A stretch of 28,992 bases of DNA from Plakobranchus ocellatus. Its lineage: Eukaryota; Mollusca; Gastropoda; Plakobranchidae. Positions 1 through 10,194 of this stretch are shown here, in pieces. The notes beneath the pieces are model-generated. The model searched no databases, was not told where the DNA came from, and saw only the letters and a program-made list of their open reading frames with translations. Both the position numbers and the translations under genes were made by a program. Position 1 is the stretch's first letter; the number at the start of each line of letters is the position of its first letter. The DNA lies in NCBI GenBank assembly GCA_019648995.1, contig BLXT01003538.1, forward strand, positions 849,653 through 878,644. The letters are read 5' to 3'.

Positions 1-150
1 TTTTTTTTTTTATTTGTTTTTGTTTTGAATTTTACTTTTTCTAGATCTAAGCAAAACTGAGTAAGTATATTTTGTATTAATATGACAGAAAGCTTTTATC
101 TGATGAAAATTCAGATGAACTTTTCAAAGTATTAAAACTAGCAATGTTTT

Positions 151-503
151 GATTCCAATTCTGAGTTTAGAAGTTCAAGGAAATGATTATATCTAGGAGA
201 TGCTCTGATACTGATTCATGAAAATTGCTGAATTCTTTTTTAAATGAAAAAAAAAAGCCAAACAAAACCATTGTTTGCCAAATTGAATTTTGAAGAGCAT
301 AAATACGGTATTTTGTCATTTATGACAGATTCCAATTCTGAATTTAGAAGTTCAAGGAAATGCTTGTATCTAGGAGATGCTCTGGTATTGATTCATGAAA
401 ATTTCTGAATTCTATTTTAAATGAAAAAAAAAGCCAAACAAAACCATTGTTTGCCACAATGAATTTTGAAGAGCATTATAATTACGGTATTTTGTCATTT
501 ATG
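151..503 (+). repeat. 177-bp tandem duplication inside block A
   Basis: The segment starting GATTCCAATTCTGAGTTTAG at 151 recurs from 328 with about a dozen differences by eye, so the period is about 177 bp. Blocks B and C hold a single copy of this part, so the duplication arose in A after the blocks separated. Confidence 0.85.
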
Positions 504-2850
504 ATTGATTTATTCCCGTAGAAAAATCTAATGTCTTTGCCTGCATTATCTGTGATCAAATTCTAAGCTTTCAAGCCATTGAAGACATATATTTCAGCAA
601 TATTTAGTTACCATTTTTAACATTCTGGCTTTTGTTACTCAATGCATTTATATTGAATACATTAAATTATAAAGGATAATTGTTATAAATTGCATTGTTC
701 ATAACATCATTCTGTGATCATAATAATCACTGTGAGTGTGAGGGTATTTTAAAATAATTGTTGATGTCACATTTTATTGTAGACATTAGACAGATAAATC
801 TTGTAATGAACAGGTACTGAGCTTTTATATAAACTAGTCTGCTTGAATGAAATTGCATTTAAAGTGACAGTAAACTTTTCAGATGATTTGTGAAGATTCA
901 TATTTATGGGTAAGTATGAGGCTTTAAAATATTCCACAAATCCTATTCACTGGAGATTGAAAATGTTGGGGTTTTTTTTTTTTGTTATAATGTATCAAAT
1001 GGAATGAGAAAACAGCAAAGGATTTACATATTTCTTTATCAGGATGTTTGTATCCATTATTCAACATCCAAATGTAAATTATTGAAGCTCAATGGACTAT
1101 TACCAGAAGTCTGTTTCAAATTATCAAGTGTGTCAATTTTCATAAAAGCTTTTCATTTTTCAAAATGATTCACAAAATTTACAATATATTGTATTTTGTC
1201 ATTAAACAAATTTATAAATTGAATTGACTTGATGCCTAAAGTTGGTGAATCTAAAGAGATCGTTTGAAAATTCTATGTTGTACTAAATGCTCATTCATTG
1301 TAAGGTTTTCCAAAAGTTACAGTGCCAATAAACTTTTTTCACAAAATCTTTTTTATCAGCATGGCTTTCAGTATGTGAGCCAGCCAGAGCAAAGTATTCA
1401 CATGTTGCACTGAGTTGTTTTGAGTTACAGCTCTTTAATGTAAAAATTGAGCTTCACTCCCATTTTTCTTTTTTGCTTGAAAATGGATTTAACACCATTT
1501 CTCAATCATTTAAGCATAATATCATGGTTCATGACAGTCTCTGTTTTTTCAAAGCTTTTTTTAAAGACAACTAGTTATTAAAAATATTGCTGAAGTTTGC
1601 TAACTTAAACTTTGTTTTTCTCAAAACTTTAGTGTGTCAGAGAGTGTTTACTGCAGGTCTTTCAGTGTTAATTGGTTCTTGCGCAATTGTTTTGGAGTCA
1701 TACTTTTTTTTTTACCATCTTAAGGGCATAAAATCTACATCCTTACAATACTGAAACGCCCAAATGTCAAAATTTGACATGTGTATACTTTGTCCAGGGT
1801 GCCTCACATATATATTTTTGTGCTCTCAAGCAAGCTTAGCTTAGACCCCTTTTAAAATTTAAACATCTTTTTTGATTTGCTCAAAAGAATATATCGTATC
1901 AGTAGACATTTCAGCACTAATCATATGTATTAATTTGTGAAAAACAATTGTGGACTGATTTGTTTAATTTGTGTCATTCAGAAATCTTTTTTTATATTAT
2001 TCTGAATGTTTTTAGCTATTATTTTACAAGCTCATTAAAAAAAAAAAAAGCTATGTTATTATAGGACTTTGATATTTGAGTGCACATCTTGATTTTTACA
2101 ATCAAGAGTTAAATATTGGGTCTTTTCAGGGTTATATAGATTATCATCAACATTTTTAATTTTTTCACTAGACCCCAACCAACATAAGAATTAATTAAAA
2201 TTGGAACTAACAGTCTTATAGGCAGAGGTGAGACAGTCAAAAAGTCTAGGATTATTTTTCTTTTTTACATTTTTGTCTCTTAATTCAGTTTGTGACGTCT
2301 TGCAAAATATTTTCACTGAGACAATATTGCATTAGACTGCATTATTTTTTTTAGACTTTTGAGGCATTTTAAAAATATATGTGCATGTAGCGAAAATAGT
2401 ACATGAATATCACTATCTTCTTAATGCCATCCCTCTAACGGAGAAAACAAAAAAAGTTGTCTAAAGGTTTGATGCAAATGCACTTCAACTTTCATGCATG
2501 TGGTATTTAGACCAAAATTTCAACCTAAATGCGCTCTATTTTTGCATTACAATGGCTGTAATGGCAAGAAAACTAAATATCCAGCCTATGCAAATCATCT
2601 CAAACGAAGCATAATATTTGATGTTACTGTTATAGTTATTGTTTACATTATTTATTTATTTGTCATTTGCTGTTTGTATTATTTAATGCTAAAAAAAATG
2701 TACATTTGATTTGATGGTCAAAAAAGGGGACAAAATACATTTATGTAGATAAATGGCCTATGATATGAAAAAATAATCGAAATGTTTTAATTATGTTGCA
2801 TAAGACTTTTATTTATTAAAAAAGGAACAACTGAGTCTGTCTCTTTTTAT

Positions 2851-2936
2851 TTGTACTGGTACTTTAATTATTTTTAAATTTTTGTACTGGTACTTTAATT
2901 ATTTTTAAATTTTTGTACTGGTACTTTAATTATTTT
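2851..2936 (+). repeat. 31-bp tandem repeat, 2.8 copies
   Basis: Units begin at 2851, 2882 and 2913. Each starts TTGTACTGGTACTTTAATTA and runs into a T/A-rich tail, and the units are nearly identical. The array is absent from block C, which lacks the corresponding 2710-3185 segment. Confidence 0.9.
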
Positions 2937-3593
2937 CAAAAAGAATTAAGAATTGCTTTTAGAAAATGAACAGTTGTAGGCAAAGTGATGACAAAATCAA
3001 CATATTTAATCAAGCTTTTTTGCTGATACAGAATACAGCTTGATGTACAAATGGAATAGAATATTTTTCAGGACGCAACATGAAAGATCTGCTCATTTTT
3101 AGACTTTTTATTGATTATAATATTTTATACCCATTTTATCTTGCATAACATAAATATTTATCCTAGGATCTGAAATATTAAAAACACAACGGTCATAAGA
3201 AATCTTGTAGTAGGTTAGGTCCTTAATGCTTTTTCAATTTTTGAAGTATCGGTACTGTAATCTATCTAAGCTGAAATGGAGTTATCCTTTTATTGTTACT
3301 CAGATTTTACTTTGTCCATATCTGATCAAGGAGCAAACCAGCTGTAAATTTCACATATACAAATCCTGAGGAAACTTTGATTGAATATGACATAGAGGAT
3401 TATATTGCATATTACATGAGATTTCACTGTGTGGAACCTGGATCAGCTGATTTTTGTTGAGGTAGATTTTATACTTCTGGAACATTTTGAACTGCTGTTG
3501 TGATTTTGTAATGAATAATGTAATTAGATAAGAAGATGATGTATGGATTTATAAGGCAATGCTGTCTGTGATCACACAAAGACACTTTTAGTG

Positions 3594-3669
3594 NNNNCCC
3601 CCCCCCCCCCCCCCCTTTTTTTTCACACACACACACACACACGCACACACCTTCACACACACATACACA
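3594..3669. repeat. Assembly gap followed by poly-C, poly-T and (CA)n
   Basis: Four N (3594-3597) are followed by about 18 C (to 3615), 8 T (to 3623) and an imperfect CA dinucleotide run. The gap abuts a C homopolymer, so the true length here is uncertain. Confidence 0.95.
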
Positions 3670-3928
3670 AAACTTAATTTAAAAATTATTTCTTGTAACA
3701 ATCTAGGCCTATGTTTTTTTGTGTATAGTTCTCAGTAATTGGCAACCGATATGTATAAGTCATACAAGACATACATACTTGACACATAATCAGATACTTC
3801 CAGTGTAAACCTACGTCTATGGTATGTTTATATAAAGATGTTTCTTTTTATGTACCATAATACTATCACTATCAGTTTTTTGCTCTGTTATCACTGTTAT
3901 CAAATTTTCTCTGGCTGATTAGAAAATG

Positions 3929-3934
3929 AATAAA
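3929..3934 (+). promoter_or_regulatory. Conserved polyadenylation signal in block A
   Basis: AATAAA lies inside a 47-nt segment (3917-3963) that matches block C (13605-13651) at 43 of 47 positions without gaps. This is clearly above the divergence of the surrounding sequence. It may mark the transcript 3' end of a gene to the left, or of a non-coding RNA. No transcript evidence is available. Confidence 0.4.
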
Positions 3935-4699
3935 ACTTGCAAAAACTTCATGGATTTATGTTTGTGGGTCAAAACACTACAAAGTCTTCATTACTAATAC
4001 ATTATGTACTATAGGCCTACATGTGCATCTTCACTGCATGTCCGTGCTTTTCTTTAATCATGTGCACTATAGGCCTGCAAAATGAATGTATGCAACTGTC
4101 TGTATCTGTAATTAAGCCTACATGTATGTTTCAATGTTTCATGGACCGTAATGCGGGGTGACTGTGGTCATTTGGGATGACATTAGGAATTTTTTTTTTT
4201 TTTTTTTTTTTAAATTTCACATAGAAAAATAACATTTTTTTGTTCCTAAAAATAAAATGTGCTTATTATTGTTTCAAAGGCCATATTTATTATTAACACA
4301 TATGTACACAGAAACACTTTGCATAAAACTACACTGCAACAAACATCTGCTACCAAATGTTAACATTTGCCGTGTGAAAGTCCATGGTAAATCAGGAAGT
4401 ATGTATTAGAGTTAGACAGGTAGTGACAATGGAAGCCTTCAAAAGCATATCTATTCGCCCTCTCCTCTTTCTCTCTCTCTTTCACTCTTACCCTCGCCCC
4501 TCTTCCCCTTCTCTTTCAGTCCCTCTATCCCTCCCCTCCTCTCTTTACTCCTCTTCTCCCCCTCTCTCTCTTTCCCCTCTTGTCTCTTCGCTCTCTCTTT
4601 CCCTCGTTGCCTCTCTCACTCACAGTCTGTATTACTCCTATTTTCCTCTCTTCTTACCTCACCTACCTTCAGCACCGCCCTACTGACCTAATGCAACCT

Positions 4700-5260
4700 C
4701 TCTAACTCATTTCTATTCTGGCTAACTCTAATCTGATAACGTCCCGCTCGTTACGAGATATCAGTCGATTCTCCGTGCACTCGGGGCTAAATAGCGTGAT
4801 TATCATCTACAAATATTCATCAATACTAGAAAATGTCAACTCATGTCACTTCTGACATGATCGTCTGTCACATGCCAACAGCTCCTTCAATAATTTCTAT
4901 AGGTAGGCCTACCCCTAATGATTTGATGGTTTAACAACTTTAACCTATAAACTACTTTGTCTTATAGGCTGACGATTCCACGCCTACTAGTAATCTATGC
5001 ATTATAACAAGGGAGCTAGGCCAAAAAAATAACGGACAGGGTATTCTAAAAACATTACACAACCCAGAAGCTTGAAAATTGGCAGATAGGTAGGTCAACA
5101 TAAAAAATGTGATCTTGGGAACGGTGGCATTAATTTAAAGAGGTATTTTGTTTTAACAAAAAANNNNGGGGGGGGGGGTCAACAACATCAGAGATTGAAA
5201 CTGGAACAACTTTCAATTTTTTAGTTGAGTATGTTTTTTTTGTACCTACTCACTCTCTTT

Positions 5261-5313
<53 letters not shown>

Positions 5314-5436
5314 TCTCTCCTTCTTCTGAGTCACGTTTTTGCGGTTCCACTCAGCCGTTCGTAGAACGGGTTATACAGCAATTAGTTTATCGTATCAATT
5401 CACAGATTGTATCAATTAACATATTATCATTAAATC
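4700..5436. other. Gene-free interval with gap and (CT)n
   Basis: No gene is recognisable. The interval holds a CpG-richer patch near 4740-4800, four N at 5164-5167 followed by 11 G, a (CT)n run at 5263-5311, and a perfect short inverted repeat CCGTTC-GTA-GAACGG at 5355-5369. Confidence 0.7.
5263..5311 (+). repeat. (CT)n microsatellite
   Basis: An uninterrupted CT dinucleotide run of about 49 nt, flanked by further pyrimidine-rich sequence. Confidence 0.95.
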
Positions 5437-7412
5437 ATGGATATACACATAATTAAAAGGGAAAGTTGCTTAATCCACTCAGATAATGCTGTACACATGA
5501 TTTGTAAGGCCAATTGTACTGGGAATAGCAAGACAGAAAGCGGCATCCAAGTAGAAGATTACAATGCTTACAACAGTGTTTATTTAAAAGCCAATCTAGA
5601 TCGAATTTGTTTTTTAGCTAGACACCACCGGTTTTCAAGGCAAAAGAAATAAATGCACTTAAATTAGCCTGATTAAACTTTTAGTTTAAATGCTTTTGGA
5701 AAGTCTGAAAAGTTTTTAAAATCTAATTTCTGAAGCTGAGCCCGCAATGTTACCCAGGGCCACACCCATGGGGTCCAGCGGTTCCGGAACCCCTTCCCTG
5801 CAAAAGATAGGTATCTGTGGATGTTGATTATGCACATGTACTAGTTTAGAGCCAGGAGAGGCCGCATTTTCAATCTAAAATTGTAAACAAAAATCACACT
5901 GACCCATATTTGAGCTCAAAAGACACGAAGAAGTTATTCTATTTAGACTGAGTACCAACCCTCGCACCACGCAGACTGAGATATAAAATGCAAGACATAA
6001 AAATAGATCGACTTTTTTTTTACATCTCACGGACTTGTCATCTCATGTCTGATTCCATTAGGTACCGTCATCAGTCACTGATCGACTTTTTTTTTTTTTT
6101 AAACATGTATAGTTTTACAGTAGCTGTGCCTTTCACTTTGGCACATTCTTTGTCTGTCTTTCTCTCTCTCGCTCTCTTTATCTGGCTCTCTCTCTCTTCT
6201 TCTTCTTTTTGTTCTAACAAAACAAGAAAACAAAAAAAAAAACAAAAAAAAAACACAAGAGCAGACACTAATTGATAATCTTCATATTTCTAGCGCATGT
6301 TTGAGGACTATAACAAATGATAAAAGGAAGAAGCAGAAGCTAAAAGTAATACTATCGACATGGCAGTGAAGAAGTAATCTATGCATTTCACGACACCGTC
6401 GCTAGTACCGAAGGATCGTTGCGCAAATCGAGACTTATGTCCAGTCTTGCTTATGTCAGTAAATGCTTACAGTTGCAGTGCGATTCTTCTATCAGTGCAT
6501 TCTTGAGCTGTGAACATCAACGATATTTATCTAAAAAAAAAGAAGCTATGAAAAAAAGTCGTTGGAGGCAGTGTGCGATTAACACGTCTTTGATTTCAAC
6601 CGTGACAGCGAAAAATGCAAATGATTTAAAACACGTCTGAATTTGGTAGTGTCAGCATTAATTTGGAGACATGTTATGTTTAAAATAGATGACAAAAATG
6701 TCCAACTTCGTACAATGAGGGGAAAAAATGTCTCTCAGTCATGCGGTAAACATCTAAAAATAGTAAAACAGTCAAACATGTAGAGGCAAAAAAAAAAAAA
6801 AAAAGGGGGCGGCAAAATCAAAATGCCTTATCTAGAGCGGCACTGACAGATTACAGATCTACATCTACGTCTAGATTTCTAGAAGACTTTGGCTTGGTGA
6901 GATAATAGATATTTATAAGCTACATTCAAGGTCTAATCTAGATATCGTACGCATTAGTACTCTGAGTTTATGGGGGCAGGACTGAAATTAACCCCACAAA
7001 GTCAGAGAAAATACGACAGGCTTAAAAGAGACTAAAACGAGATAGATCTCGTTCTAGTTCTAGAGAGTTAGATCTAGATCTAGATCGTGAATTTAAAAGA
7101 GTTAACTAAATATAACCAAGTCGAAAATTTAGATGTATTAGATCTACACATCAACCTGTTCCCTACAGATCTAACGGATCCAGAACCAGAGGCAGCTGTT
7201 CAAAAATACTCCTACAGTAGAACCAAACTCATCTGTTCTTGATCTAGATCAAAAGTATATCAAGCTCTAGATCAATATTATTTAGCCATCTCACTGCCTG
7301 GTTATCTCCAGCTGTCATTCCATCTTTGTCACCATATAAGACTCGCAAGGGACTTAGGGGACTAAATACTAAACTCCATGTATACACATAAATGTAAAAA
7401 CACTAGTAAGTA
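5437..7412. other. Gene-free interval upstream of MECR
   Basis: I see no supported gene. Short open frames here (for example 71 codons from 5437 and 73 codons from 6419) resemble no family I know and have no splice or codon support. The interval contains a perfect 12-bp palindrome GGTTCCGGAACC at 5780-5791, CT-rich then A-rich low-complexity sequence at 6150-6260, and a stretch dense in AGATCT and TCTAGA words at about 6850-7275. Confidence 0.6.
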
Positions 7413-7640
7413 AAGTGGGTCCCATGCTTAATTCAAGCATCGGGTGGGGAACCAGGAGTAGAGTCCTGATTGTTCTTGGCATACAGCATTATGAGGTAGT
7501 TTGCCATTGCTTTCCTTGCCATCTTTACTTTCGCTGGGTTTTAAGAGACCTAGCTATCCATTAAGTGCTGGATGGATACAGAGGAGCATTGAAAAACCTG
7601 ACTTGGCCGGGTCTGGGATTCGAACCACGAACCTCTGACT
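7413..7640 (-). mobile_element. tRNA-derived SINE, copy 1, head truncated
   Basis: About 230 bp similar to the copies at 11141 and 13004. Read on the minus strand it has a perfect polymerase III B box, GGTTCGAATCC (complement of 7616-7626), then a body containing the GGCAAACTAC and TGCCAAGAAC words. The A-box end that should lie to the right is missing and is replaced by CAT trinucleotides. The body recalls SINE tails mobilised by RTE-type LINEs, but that is an impression only. Confidence 0.7.
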
Positions 7641-8545
7641 CATCATCATCATCATCAACACCATCTTATCATCACCACTGTCACATTATCCTCTTCAGCA
7701 TTTTCGTTATCATCTTCATCGGCATCATCATCATTACAACCTTCATCTGAACACTGCCTGTAACAAGGAGTTTTTTTAAATAGACTTCACAACAGAAATA
7801 CTTCAAATCTTGCCAAAATTTGAAGTGAAACTTTATAAATTAAAATCAAGAACAATTTTACCGCTGTCATCGTCACCATCCTCATCAATATAACCACTGT
7901 CATCTTCCACTTCCTTCATCATCTTCATCAGTATCATCACTACCTATCCAGGCTTTAGGATACCTGATCCTGTAACTGGGCTGCAACTTTGTTATCTAGG
8001 AAAGTCCAGGAAAAAAATGTCTGCGACAGAGTTGTTTTATACAAGTAGTTCACTTTTAAGTGATCTCAGAGCTTTTGCGCCCTTTTCAAAAAAAGTATCA
8101 TCAGCGGGTTTGAAATCGCGAGACACAGTTATACTCAGAATTCAAGACTTGTTTGTAAATACCAAGCTGCATTACCAACCTTACCAACTTTTTCCTCCTT
8201 CATTATTTTTTCTGAGAGTTTTATAGTTTTTATGTAGATGCTGCCTTCCACCAAACGATTCAGTTCTATAAAAAACATATTAGAACCTTGCATCTTCTTG
8301 TAATCAATCTAACTTATTTCATTTTATATCTGCTATCTATTTTTTCTACTACTTTCTATCTATCTTCCTACCTACTTACCTATCTCCTTAGCAGCTGTCC
8401 CTCAAATATTCTAAAATCCTAATGCACCACCACCATCATCACCACCACTACCATCATCATCAACACCATCATCATCATCTTCAACATCATTATCACTACG
8501 AGCAGCAGTAGCAGAAGAATTATCAACATCATCACCATGAATATA
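7640..8545 (+). repeat. Imperfect CAT/ATC trinucleotide region
   Basis: Three clusters of imperfect CAT/ATC triplets (about 7640-7745, 7865-7945 and 8420-8540) are separated by ordinary AT-rich sequence. No gene is supported; a 69-codon open frame at 8017-8226 matches nothing I recognise. The last cluster ends less than 100 bp before the MECR start codon, so it belongs to the MECR promoter or 5' leader. Confidence 0.8.
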
Positions 8546-8550
8546 AATTA

Positions 8551-8568
8551 TTTTTCTTTTCATCACAG
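8551..8568 (+). promoter_or_regulatory. Candidate 5'UTR splice acceptor of MECR
   Basis: The pyrimidine-rich run TTTTTCTTTTCATCACAG ends in AG at 8567-8568, 62 nt before the start codon. If it is used, MECR has an intron in its 5' leader and an upstream non-coding exon. The alternative is transcription starting downstream of the TATA-like site at 8582. Confidence 0.4.
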
Positions 8569-8581
8569 CAGTTCTGAAAGA

Positions 8582-8587
8582 TATAAA
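8582..8587 (+). promoter_or_regulatory. TATA-like element upstream of MECR
   Basis: TATAAA lies 43 nt before the ATG, so initiation about 30 nt downstream would give a short leader of roughly 20 nt. In an AT-rich region this could be chance. It competes with the splice-acceptor reading just upstream. Confidence 0.3.
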
Positions 8588-8630
8588 ATCATCTCATAGA
8601 AGCCAGCTTCCGCTAGTAGCAACAACAATC

Positions 8631-9743
8631 ATGGCAGCCTCCATGCGTCAAATTTCACAGCTCGCAAAAACGATGTTCAGAAAAACCAGTTCTCTCTATT
8701 CTCTGCAGTCTTTGACAAGGTACAGGTTTCTCTCTACACAGCAGTTATATGTCGACAAATTTGGAGAGCCTAAAAAAGTCTTGGCTTCTAGAACATTAGA
8801 TCTTCCAGCATCCATCGAACCGCGACAGGTTATCATAAAAATGTTGATGGCACCGATAAATCCATCAGACATAAACATGATTGAAGGAAATGATTTTGCG
8901 CAGCCGGCTCCCCCAGCTGTTATGGGCAATGAAGGTGTGGGAGAGATAATTGAAGTGGGATCAGATGTGAAAGGTCTTTTGCCAGGTGATTGGGTAATCC
9001 CAGCAGACACAGCATTTGGCACTTGGCAAACATTCAAACTTACCGAAGACACAGAAGTGATCAAAGTTCGAAATGATATTCCAGTATTAGCGGCAGCAAC
9101 AATTTTAATAAACCCATGCTCAGCTTATCGTATGCTAAAGGACTTTGCAGATCTTCAAGCAGGTGATGTTATTATTCAAAATGCTTCAAACAGTGCTGTG
9201 GGAATTAGTGTCATACAACTTGCTAAGGAGTGGGGAATAAAGACCATAAATATTGTAAGAAATAGACCTGAGATTGACAAACTCACCTCGTACTTGAAAT
9301 CTCTTGGTGCAGACCATATTGTTACAGAAGAATTTTGCCGCACTCCTGAAATGCGCGATCTATTGAGATCACTATCAAATCAGCCCAAACTGGCATTCAA
9401 TTGTGTTGGAGGACAGTCTGCCTCCGAGTTGCTGCGTCATCTTGGCCGAGGCGGTATAATGATAACTCATGGTGGAATGTCGAGGAAGCCTGTCATAGCA
9501 CCAATAGGGGCTCTTATTTTCAAAGAAATAAAACTTGTTGGTTATTGGAACACAAACTGGAACAAGCTTCACAAAAATGACATGGCACGCTTTGATATGC
9601 TTTCTGATATTTCCAAGCTGATAAAAGACTCAAAATTTGTTCCCCCAGAATGTGAAATATATAGTATTTCTGATTATGAAAAAGCAATAGAGAGATCTAC
9701 TACTAACTTTAAAAGCAGCAAAGTGGTTTTCAAGATGACATAA
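8631..9743 (+). CDS. MECR: Mitochondrial trans-2-enoyl-CoA / enoyl-ACP reductase (MECR), intronless, catalytic Tyr replaced
   Basis: The family catalyses NADPH-dependent reduction of trans-2-enoyl thioesters, the last step of mitochondrial fatty-acid synthesis that supplies lipoic acid. The 370 codons are close to the usual length (human about 373). Residues 1-35 are rich in Arg and Ser with no acidic residues, like a mitochondrial transit peptide. Family motifs follow in order: NPSDINMI (77-84), GNEGVGE (99-105), GDWVIPA (119-125), NPCSAYRML (161-169), the dinucleotide-binding NASNSAVG (184-191), NIVRNRP (207-213), FNCVGG (256-261) and GGMSRKPV (281-288). The start context is good (ATCATGG). 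Two things are odd. The whole protein is encoded without introns, whereas vertebrate MECR is multi-exonic. Residue 88 is Asp (GAT at 8892-8894) where the catalytic Tyr sits (human GNY, here GND), with unchanged spacing to GNEG. The open frame is intact, so this is either a functional retrogene or paralogue with changed chemistry, or a young non-functional copy. Confidence 0.93.
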   Translation: MAASMRQISQLAKTMFRKTSSLYSLQSLTRYRFLSTQQLYVDKFGEPKKVLASRTLDLPASIEPRQVIIKMLMAPINPSDINMIEGNDFAQPAPPAVMGNEGVGEIIEVGSDVKGLLPGDWVIPADTAFGTWQTFKLTEDTEVIKVRNDIPVLAAATILINPCSAYRMLKDFADLQAGDVIIQNASNSAVGISVIQLAKEWGIKTINIVRNRPEIDKLTSYLKSLGADHIVTEEFCRTPEMRDLLRSLSNQPKLAFNCVGGQSASELLRHLGRGGIMITHGGMSRKPVIAPIGALIFKEIKLVGYWNTNWNKLHKNDMARFDMLSDISKLIKDSKFVPPECEIYSISDYEKAIERSTTNFKSSKVVFKMT

Positions 9744-10190
9744 ATTTAAGAGTTGGTTGAGAGTAAATTTTAAAATTTGAAAAGAAATATATGCTTTAAA
9801 ATACAAGTGGAATAAAGAAATACAGTCTCTGTAAATTTAGCTATGGAACAAATCGTGAATGAACTATTTGACTTTGTTTGGATGTGCAGGGTGTTCATAA
9901 TTAAACTTAAATTGCAACAAGAGTGTGTATGAACACTATGTATTGATCGTGGCATTAATTTTCAAGTACACAGGAAATAAAATTTGGGAAATGATGTTGG
10001 CTTAAATTGCATCATAAATAGTTTACAAAATTTGAAAGGAAAAAAGCCTCCAGATTAGTCAGTTTGAGTTAGAAAAGCATGATGACCATTTGAATCATAG
10101 ATGCAGGCAGATACTGCATATCTTTTAATGTAAACTCTGCCATTGGGAAGTCTTGATAGATACATTCTTTGCCTACCAAAATATTGGGGT
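9744..10190 (+). promoter_or_regulatory. MECR 3'UTR and polyadenylation signals
   Basis: AT-rich sequence follows the TAA at 9741-9743. AATAAA hexamers at 9811-9816 and 9976-9981 are the nearest candidates for the transcript end. No other gene is seen before block B. Confidence 0.6.
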
Positions 10191-10194
10191 TTTA

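Larger units (their letters stand above)
1..4700 (+). repeat. Duplicated non-coding block, copy A
   Basis: AT-rich sequence with no convincing gene. By eye it aligns collinearly with blocks B and C. Shared landmarks are the CTAGA-containing start near 40-50, the GTGATCATAATAATC stretch near 714-727, an AATAAA-containing segment at 3917-3963, the GTCCGTGCTTTTCT stretch near 4040-4053, and a pyrimidine-rich tail near 4450-4680. Compared with C it has extra sequence at about 1180-2310 and 2710-3185. Most of the alignment looks roughly 75 percent identical, which is an estimate. It may be the 3'UTR and downstream flank of a paralogous gene to the left. A multi-kb unclassified transposable element is the alternative. 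Confidence 0.7.

Noticed and set aside
2494..2709. 71-codon open frame in block A, with a related frame at 12534-12794 in block C
   Set aside because: The two frames are aligned copies of the same block but are shifted by an indel upstream and end differently. Protein similarity is no better than DNA similarity, so there is no sign of coding constraint.
4384..4686. 100-codon Ser/Leu/Pro-rich open frame
   Set aside because: It is a translation of the pyrimidine-rich tail of block A; the composition alone keeps it open.
7616..7626. tRNA gene suggested by a perfect B box
   Set aside because: No tRNA cloverleaf or acceptor stem surrounds it. The sequence continues into a repeated body found at two other sites, so it is a SINE head.
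8696..9064. 122-codon minus-strand frame inside MECR
   Set aside because: It is a shadow of the real + strand gene, with no known family and no start context.
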